Origin: Rhizobium sp. CF122
GTDB lineage: Bacteria; Pseudomonadota; Alphaproteobacteria; Rhizobiales; Rhizobiaceae
Length of the DNA stretch: 39,602 bases
Reading direction: 5' to 3'
Assembly: GCF_000282035.1 (NCBI RefSeq)
Contig: NZ_AKKA01000031.1
Coordinates: forward strand, 1 to 39,602
The position numbers were made by a program, and so were the translations under genes. Of this stretch, positions 35,177 to 39,602 are shown piece after piece. Below the pieces are notes generated by a model, which worked only from the letters and a program-made list of their open reading frames with translations, made no database searches and was not told where the DNA came from. Numbering within the stretch: the stretch's first letter is position 1; each line of letters begins with the position of its first letter.

Positions 35177-36488
35177 GGCTTCTCTTGTTCTGGTCGGCGC
35201 ATTGATGGGTGCGACCGCGATGAGCGTCATCTATTCGGCGGGTGTGCCTGCGGAAGCAGCCGGAGCCTCCACTTACAAGGAGCTTTCCGTTTTTGGTGAC
35301 GTGTTTGAGCGTGTGCGCGCGCAGTATGTGACGCCGCCGGCCGAGGACAAACTCATCGAAAACGCCATCAATGGCATGCTTTCTTCGCTGGATCCGCATT
35401 CGAGCTACATGAATGCCAAGGATGCAGCCGATATGCAGACCCAGACGAAGGGTGAATTCGGCGGCCTCGGCATCGAGGTCACCATGGAAGACGAGCTCGT
35501 GAAGGTCATCACGCCGATCGACGACACGCCTGCAGCCAAGGCCGGCGTTCTTGCTGGTGATTACATCTCCGAGATCGACGGTCAGTCTGTTCGCGGCCTG
35601 AAGCTGGAAGACGCCGTCGAAAAGATGCGCGGTCCGGTCAATACGCCGATAAAGCTGACGCTGATCCGCAAGGGTGCCGACAAGCCGATTCAGCTGACGA
35701 TTGTCCGCGATGTCGTCGCGGTCCAGGCCGTGAAGTCGCGCGTCGAGGATGATGTCGGCTATCTGCGCGTCATCTCCTTTACCGAAAAGACTTACCCGGA
35801 TCTCGAGAAGGCGATCGAGAAGATCAAGAAGACGGTTCCGGCCGATAAGCTGAAGGGCTATGTGCTCGACCTGCGTCTGAACCCGGGCGGTCTGCTCGAT
35901 CAGGCAATCCAGGTTTCGGATGCGCTGCTGCAGCGTGGCGAGGTGGTGTCCACCCGCGGCCGCAATCCGGATGAGACCCGCCGTTTCAACGCTGGTCCGG
36001 GTGACCTGACGGACGGCAAGCCGGTGATAGTGCTGATCAACGGCGGTTCGGCATCGGCCTCGGAAATTGTTGCTGGCGCGTTGCAGGACCTGCGTCGTGC
36101 GACTGTTCTCGGTACGCGTTCGTTCGGCAAGGGCTCGGTCCAGACGATCATCCCGCTCGGCGAAAACGGCGCGCTGCGACTGACGACCGCGCTTTACTAC
36201 ACGCCGTCGGGCCGCTCCATTCAGGGCACGGGCATCACGCCTGATATCAAGGTCGAGGAGCCGCTGCCGGATGATCTGAAGGGCAAGATGGTCACGGAAG
36301 GTGAGTCGAGCCTGCGCGGGCACATCAAGGGTCAGAGCGAGACGGATGAAGGCTCCGGTTCGGTTGCCTATATTCCGCCGGATCCGAAGGACGACGTCCA
36401 GCTCAACTACGCGCTTGATCTGCTTCGCGGCAAGAAGACCGACCCGGCCTTCCCGCCCAATCCGGACAAGGCCGTCAGCGCCAAGTAA
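35166..36488 (+). CDS. ctpA: carboxy-terminal processing peptidase (S41 family)
   Basis: About 440 aa. An N-terminal export signal (about 1-32) is followed by a PDZ domain (about 95-180; KGEFGGLGIEVTME) and an S41 protease core. The Ser nucleophile lies in GGSASASEI (about residue 297) and the general-base Lys in GTRSFGKGSVQ (about 322). It processes periplasmic proteins at their C-termini, possibly including envelope hydrolases. The frame is open from 34950 through the end of envC, but the ATG at 35166 has GGAAAGG upstream and begins at the signal peptide. A strong terminator follows at 36499-36539. Confidence 0.95.
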   Translation: MIRRASLVLVGALMGATAMSVIYSAGVPAEAAGASTYKELSVFGDVFERVRAQYVTPPAEDKLIENAINGMLSSLDPHSSYMNAKDAADMQTQTKGEFGGLGIEVTMEDELVKVITPIDDTPAAKAGVLAGDYISEIDGQSVRGLKLEDAVEKMRGPVNTPIKLTLIRKGADKPIQLTIVRDVVAVQAVKSRVEDDVGYLRVISFTEKTYPDLEKAIEKIKKTVPADKLKGYVLDLRLNPGGLLDQAIQVSDALLQRGEVVSTRGRNPDETRRFNAGPGDLTDGKPVIVLINGGSASASEIVAGALQDLRRATVLGTRSFGKGSVQTIIPLGENGALRLTTALYYTPSGRSIQGTGITPDIKVEEPLPDDLKGKMVTEGESSLRGHIKGQSETDEGSGSVAYIPPDPKDDVQLNYALDLLRGKKTDPAFPPNPDKAVSAK

Positions 36489-36498
36489 TTGCAATATG

Positions 36499-36539
36499 AG
36501 GCGTCAGGCCGGATGGTATGTCCGGCCTGACGCCTTTTT
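36499..36539 (+). terminator. intrinsic terminator after ctpA
   Basis: A perfect 15-bp stem AGGCGTCAGGCCGGA / TCCGGCCTGACGCCT with a 7-nt loop, followed by TTTTT. It separates envC-ctpA from the deacetylase gene that starts 31 bp later, so that gene would depend on read-through or a promoter of its own. Confidence 0.93.
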
Positions 36540-36569
36540 GCTGTCCTGATTCTGAAGCGGAAAAGAAGT

Positions 36570-37775
36570 TTGAATACCGATCTGCACGCCCCTCTGGGAC
36601 AGAACCGAAAGGCCAAGCGCCAGCGGCCGGGAATTCTGCGCACGGGGCGTGTCGTCGCCGGGATTTGCCTCGTTCTGATCGGGGCGTCGTCGCTCTATAC
36701 GGCGTTTCGCGGTGACGGGCTGAAGCGGGAGACACCGCCGGCGCAGGACCAGACGGCTGCGCCTCCTTCCGACACCGTTCAGAATCAGGTGCCGTCGCAG
36801 ACTTCGTCCGCTGCCGCTCCGAATGGCATGGTGCCATCCGATCCGAGATCGGGCGCAAATGTGGAGCGGATGGTCACCGGCGACGGATCTGTCGTCACGA
36901 AATACTCTCCCAGACAACGCGACGGAAATGGACCGGTGTTGGTCGATGCCTCGCAGGTCGGGCAGGATCCACGGATGGCGGCGCTACCGAATGATGCTCT
37001 CCTGGAAGACACCCCATTGGGACGGCTGCCGGTCGTCGGGCCGGACGGACGTCGCCCGATGGACCAGTATGCGCGACCATGGTCCGGCGCTCATGGAACA
37101 CGCATCGCGATCGTCGTCAGCGGTCTCGGGCTTAGCCAGACGGGCACGCAGCGGGCCATCCAGCAACTACCGGAGGAGGTCACCTTCGCCTTTGCCGCCA
37201 GCGGCAACAGCTTGCAGCGTTGGATGCAGGAAGCGCGCCGCAATGGCCACGAAATCCTGTTGCAGGTTCCGTTTGAGCCATTTGATTATCCGGCAAACGA
37301 TCCGGGGCCAGACACGCTGCTAACGTCAACGTCGCTTGCGAAGAATATCGAAAACCTGCACAGGGCGATGGGCGAGATCACCAATTATACGGGCATCATG
37401 AACTACCAGGGTGGGCGCTTCCTTTCCGATCCCAACGCCATGGAACCGGTCATGCGCGATATCGGAAAGCGCGGGCTGCTGTTCCTTGATGACGGAACGT
37501 CGGCCCAGTCCAAGACCGCGGTGATCGCAAAGGGAACGGAACTGCCCTATGCCTTCGCAGATGTGCAGTTGGACAAGCAGCTTGACGTGAACACCATCAT
37601 CCAGAAACTGGACGAACTGGAACGCGTCGCAAAGCGCAACGGCCAGGCGATCGGCGTCGCCGCCGCCTTCGATGAGAGCATTGATGCCATTGCACAATGG
37701 ACGCAGGAAGCTGCAATGCGAGGTATTGAGATTGTCGGCGTTGCGGCACTGGCGAATGATCCAAAAAGACCTTGA
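36570..37775 (+). CDS. divergent polysaccharide deacetylase family protein (YibQ)
   Basis: 401 aa. A basic N-terminus and one membrane helix (about 28-47, GRVVAGICLVLIGASSLYTA) are followed by a Pro/Gln-rich linker and a deacetylase-like barrel (about 175-395). The barrel has RIAIVVSGLGLSQTGTQRAIQQLP, EILLQVPFEPFDYP and GLLFLDDGTSAQS. This is the 'divergent polysaccharide deacetylase' group (DUF610/YibQ), usually encoded with envC and ctpA; its activity is not established. TTG at 36570 is the only start that keeps the N-terminal helix with a basic lead; the ribosome site is weak (GAAAAGAAG). rppH follows after 13 bp. Confidence 0.88.
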   Translation: MNTDLHAPLGQNRKAKRQRPGILRTGRVVAGICLVLIGASSLYTAFRGDGLKRETPPAQDQTAAPPSDTVQNQVPSQTSSAAAPNGMVPSDPRSGANVERMVTGDGSVVTKYSPRQRDGNGPVLVDASQVGQDPRMAALPNDALLEDTPLGRLPVVGPDGRRPMDQYARPWSGAHGTRIAIVVSGLGLSQTGTQRAIQQLPEEVTFAFAASGNSLQRWMQEARRNGHEILLQVPFEPFDYPANDPGPDTLLTSTSLAKNIENLHRAMGEITNYTGIMNYQGGRFLSDPNAMEPVMRDIGKRGLLFLDDGTSAQSKTAVIAKGTELPYAFADVQLDKQLDVNTIIQKLDELERVAKRNGQAIGVAAAFDESIDAIAQWTQEAAMRGIEIVGVAALANDPKRP

Positions 37776-37788
37776 ATAGAGAGAGCCG

Positions 37789-38322
37789 ATGAGCAAGCTG
37801 ATCGTCAACGCCAAGGACCTGCCGTATCGCCCCTGCGTCGGCGTCATGATTCTCAACCGCCAGGGCCTCGTATGGGCAGGGCGACGGATTCCGGAAGAAA
37901 ATTCAGAGTATGACGGATCGCCGCAGCTTTGGCAGATGCCGCAGGGTGGCATCGACAAGGGCGAGGATCCGCTTGAGGCGGCCTACCGCGAGCTTTACGA
38001 GGAGACGGGCATTCGCACCGTGACGCTGCTCGCCGAGGCCCGGAATTGGATCAACTATGATTTGCCGCCCCAGCTGATCGGCATCGGATTGAAGGGCAAG
38101 TTCCGCGGCCAGACGCAGCGCTGGTTCGCGTTCCGCTTCGATGGTGACGAGAGCGAGGTCGCGATCAATCCGCCGCCCGGCGGCCATGCGCCGGAATTCG
38201 ATGCCTGGGATTGGAAGCCGATGGAAAGCCTGCCGGGTCTCATCGTGCCCTTCAAGCGGGCCGTCTATGAGCAGGTGGTCGACGAGTTCAGGCACCTGGT
38301 TGGTTTGGGTGCCGCAGAGTAA
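37789..38322 (+). CDS. rppH: RNA pyrophosphohydrolase
   Basis: A 177-aa Nudix hydrolase. The complete Nudix box runs [20 protein letters not shown] followed by TGI. It removes pyrophosphate from the 5' end of mRNA and so starts decay; rhizobial relatives also cleave dinucleoside polyphosphates. [21 protein letters not shown] at the N-terminus and QRWFAFRF later are typical. GAGAGAG before the ATG is a good ribosome site. It is co-transcribed with the YibQ gene, as in many alphaproteobacteria. A hairpin at 38326-38348 separates it from the convergent bfr. Confidence 0.95.
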   Translation: MSKLIVNAKDLPYRPCVGVMILNRQGLVWAGRRIPEENSEYDGSPQLWQMPQGGIDKGEDPLEAAYRELYEETGIRTVTLLAEARNWINYDLPPQLIGIGLKGKFRGQTQRWFAFRFDGDESEVAINPPPGGHAPEFDAWDWKPMESLPGLIVPFKRAVYEQVVDEFRHLVGLGAAE

Positions 38323-38325
38323 ATA

Positions 38326-38348
38326 ACCGGCGGCCGAGGGCTGCCGGT
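38326..38348. terminator. hairpin between convergent rppH and bfr
   Basis: A 10-bp stem ACCGGCGGCC / GGCTGCCGGT (one G-U) with a 3-nt loop, 4 bp after the rppH stop. The leftward transcript continues with TATTTA, so it may end bfr better than rppH. Confidence 0.5.
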
Positions 38349-38359
38349 CATGGCAATCG

Positions 38360-38845
38360 TTACTCGGCCTCGTTGGCGGAGTCGGCATTGAGCTGGCCGT
38401 ACTTCGATTCGCCGATCTTGCCGAGCAGCTCCAGTTGTGTTTCGAGGAAGTCGATGTGACCTTCCTCGTCCGCCAGGAGCTCCTCGAAAAGCTTCATCGA
38501 GACATAATCGCCGGCCTCGTGACAGATGTCGCGCGATTTCTTGTAAGCAGTGCGCGCATCATATTCGCCCGCAAGATCGGCCTCCAGAACTTCTTTGACG
38601 TTCTGGCCGATGCGAAGCGGAGCAAGGGTCTGGAGGTTGGGATGACCTTCGAGGAAGATGATGCGTGCGACCAAGCGGTCGGCATGATGCATTTCCTCAA
38701 TAGATTCCGCCCGTTCCTTCTTGGCGAGCTTGGTGTAACCCCAGTCTTCAAGAAGTCGGTAATGGACCCAGTATTGGTTTACGGCGCCGAGTTCGAGAAA
38801 GAGGGCCTCGTTAAGCCGCTCGATGACTTTTTTGTCGCCTTTCAA
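38360..38845 (-). CDS. bfr: bacterioferritin
   Basis: About 161 aa. With a TTG start at 38845 the numbering equals that of E. coli Bfr. Ferroxidase residues fall at E18, E51, H54, E94, E127 and H130, Y25 is in place, and the haem-ligand methionine is M52. The protein begins [15 protein letters not shown], the family start. An AGGAG lies upstream of this TTG, whereas the ATG at 38869 (which would add eight residues) has none. It stores iron as a 24-mer with haem at the dimer interfaces. bfd overlaps its 5' end by 35 bp, so iron release and storage are co-expressed. Confidence 0.94.
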   Translation of the reverse strand: MKGDKKVIERLNEALFLELGAVNQYWVHYRLLEDWGYTKLAKKERAESIEEMHHADRLVARIIFLEGHPNLQTLAPLRIGQNVKEVLEADLAGEYDARTAYKKSRDICHEAGDYVSMKLFEELLADEEGHIDFLETQLELLGKIGESKYGQLNADSANEAE

Positions 38846-39122
38846 TGTCCGCTCTCCTGTTTTCTTCATGGAATGTTCTCAGGCGGGACATGAAATCAAA
38901 TATTTCGGCTTCCGTCGAGTGGTGACGGGCGTGATATTCCTCGGTTGTCTGAATGATAATGTCGACCACATTCGGGAAGCAGCCACAGCAGCGGCCCCGT
39001 TTTTCCATGGCGTGGTATACCTTTGCAGGCACGATAAGCTGCCAACAATCCTGCTCGAGAAGCTCGTTGATGACTTCCCGGATTTCGTGGTCAGTTATGT
39101 AATTGCAGCTGCAGACAAGCAC
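38811..39122 (-). CDS. bfd: bacterioferritin-associated ferredoxin
   Basis: About 103 aa. The [2Fe-2S] BFD domain has cysteines at 4, 6, 45 and 48 (VCSCNYI and GRCCGCF). It reduces bacterioferritin to release iron. A C-terminal extension of about 45 residues ([19 protein letters not shown]...) is typical of rhizobial Bfd and absent from the 64-aa E. coli protein. GTG 39122 is preferred over the ATG at 39185 because it puts CxC at positions 4 and 6, as in the family, and has TTTGGAA upstream. Its stop lies within bfr. Iron-responsive control is likely, but I found no clear Irr or RirA box. Confidence 0.9.
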   Translation of the reverse strand: MLVCSCNYITDHEIREVINELLEQDCWQLIVPAKVYHAMEKRGRCCGCFPNVVDIIIQTTEEYHARHHSTEAEIFDFMSRLRTFHEENRRADIERRQKSHRAA

Positions 39123-39153
39123 GTCGTCATTCCAAACATGACATTCACTATCG

Positions 39154-39185
39154 TCTTTTCTGCAAAAGAAGACGGCAGGTGTCAA
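39154..39185 (-). promoter_or_regulatory. possible bfd-bfr promoter region
   Basis: Read leftward, a TTGACA (39180-39185) stands about 60 nt before the bfd start, followed by an inverted repeat TCTTTT-GCAG-AAAAGA (39154-39169). No good -10 lies 16-18 nt from the TTGACA, so the promoter is only suggested. Confidence 0.3.
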
Positions 39186-39311
39186 GAAAAAATCGAGTCA
39201 TAGGGCAAGCCATTCGTCGCATATTGAAACGATAGAGGCTCTTCAGGTGTGCTGCGATCCAGCAGGTCACGACCTGATGAGCAGCGCCTGCTTTGATGTC
39301 GTAGATCCTGA

Positions 39312-39455
39312 TTGCTGATGACGTACAGCGGATTCGAGCGCTTGACCGGCAAGCGCCGGAATCTCGTCGAGGCTCTTTCAATGCCTGGTTTGTCGACGAT
39401 CGAATTGGAGCCACTGAGAGCCGAAATTGCACCTCGCGAGGTCGATCTGTCTTGA
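39312..39455 (+). pseudogene. C-terminal remnant of a Phd/YefM-type antitoxin
   Basis: The frame reads LLMTYSGFERLTGKRRNLV and then EALSMPG...ELEPLRAEIAPREVDLS, which is the C-terminal half of antitoxins of the Phd/YefM type (usual pattern: A-H-V-L-M/L-x-Y-x-x-Y/F-x-R-L-T-G). The N-terminal DNA-binding half is missing: the frame is closed by TGA at 39309, and no other frame upstream shows a matching N-terminus, so the gene appears truncated or frameshifted. An ATG at 39318 could still give a 45-aa peptide able to bind the toxin. Its stop overlaps the toxin start (TTGA). Confidence 0.6.
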
Positions 39456-39602
39456 AGTACCTGCTGGATACAAACGTCGTCTCCGAGCTGCGCAAAGTTG
39501 GAGACGGTAAAGCAGATGCCAATGTGACGAAGTGGGTCGGTGCGCAAGATTCCAATGACTTGTTCATTTCCGCGATTACGATCCTGGAAATTGAGCGCGG
39601 GA
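39452..39602 (+). CDS. vapC: VapC-type PIN-domain toxin (5' part, cut by the window end)
   Basis: The first 50 codons read KYLLDTNVVSELRK at the start and LFISAITILEIERG near the edge. These are the first acidic active-site residue (D6) and the conserved glutamate of PIN-domain ribonucleases. VapC toxins cut tRNA or rRNA unless bound by the antitoxin. It begins with TTG at 39452, overlapping the antitoxin stop. The rest lies outside the window, so I cannot say whether it is intact. The partner antitoxin looks broken. Confidence 0.85.
   Translation, partial: MKYLLDTNVVSELRKVGDGKADANVTKWVGAQDSNDLFISAITILEIERG

Noticed and set aside
35142..36494. 450-aa open frame opposite ctpA
   Set aside because: It is a mirror of a highly conserved gene with strong third-position GC; no motif or ribosome site is seen. 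The same applies to 14599-15708 opposite mccB, 27142-28248 opposite proA and 18235-19068 opposite mvaB.

Overview
The window looks like chromosomal DNA of an alphaproteobacterium of the Rhizobiaceae (Rhizobium/Sinorhizobium/Agrobacterium group). The basis is the dense GC-rich coding, the many ATGA stop/start overlaps, a DUF6074 protein, an alpha-r14 type small RNA and the housekeeping order rplU-rpmA-GNAT-GNAT / obgE-proB-proA-nadD / rsfS-rlmH-envC-ctpA-yibQ-rppH. This is recognition by eye; no database search was possible.

Region 1 (1-9650). An AT-rich stretch leads into a solitary class I methyltransferase gene. It converges on a complete high-affinity potassium operon read leftward: a 27-aa membrane peptide, kdpF (29 aa), kdpA, a 51-aa membrane peptide, kdpB, kdpC, kdpD, kdpE. 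The operon has a candidate KdpE box, a roughly 105-nt leader with a hairpin, and two more hairpins at internal junctions.

Region 2 (9636-12418). A four-gene operon read leftward, with ATGA overlaps at all three junctions: PlsC-like acyltransferase, CdsA, an unknown four-helix membrane protein and a CDP-alcohol phosphatidyltransferase. Together these would convert lyso-PA to PA, then CDP-DAG, then a phospholipid of unknown headgroup. A DUF6074 gene diverges from it.

Region 3 (12959-19874). The leucine/isovalerate degradation operon: isovaleryl-CoA dehydrogenase, both methylcrotonyl-CoA carboxylase subunits, HMG-CoA lyase and a methylglutaconyl-CoA hydratase-like enzyme. These take isovaleryl-CoA to acetoacetate plus acetyl-CoA.

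Region 4 (19929-21441). A 1.4-kb island carrying one Fic AMP-transferase gene sits in the 3' end of tRNA-Ser(CGA), bounded by 40-bp direct repeats. It contains no integrase.

Region 5 (21537-28932). rplU-rpmA behind a long leader and followed by a strong terminator; two overlapping acetyltransferase genes; a leftward DNase I-fold hydrolase; then the obgE-proB-proA-nadD operon.

Region 6 (28895-32356). A roughly 126-nt RNA with three stem-loops, each showing an anti-Shine-Dalgarno CUCCUCC motif (alpha-r14/'cuckoo' type), lies convergent to nadD and shares its terminator. Next come modABC for molybdate uptake with a candidate Mo-box, and a short convergent ModE-type regulator. This block separates nadD from rsfS.

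Region 7 (32534-39602). rsfS and rlmH (ribosome), envC-ctpA-yibQ (cell envelope), rppH (RNA decay), then bfd-bfr (iron storage and release) on the opposite strand. The right edge holds a degraded antitoxin and the start of a VapC-type PIN toxin.

The points most worth following up are the three tiny membrane proteins of the kdp operon with its leader, the integrase-less Fic island, the three-loop small RNA with its possible nadD read-through antisense, and the self-contained phospholipid operon.
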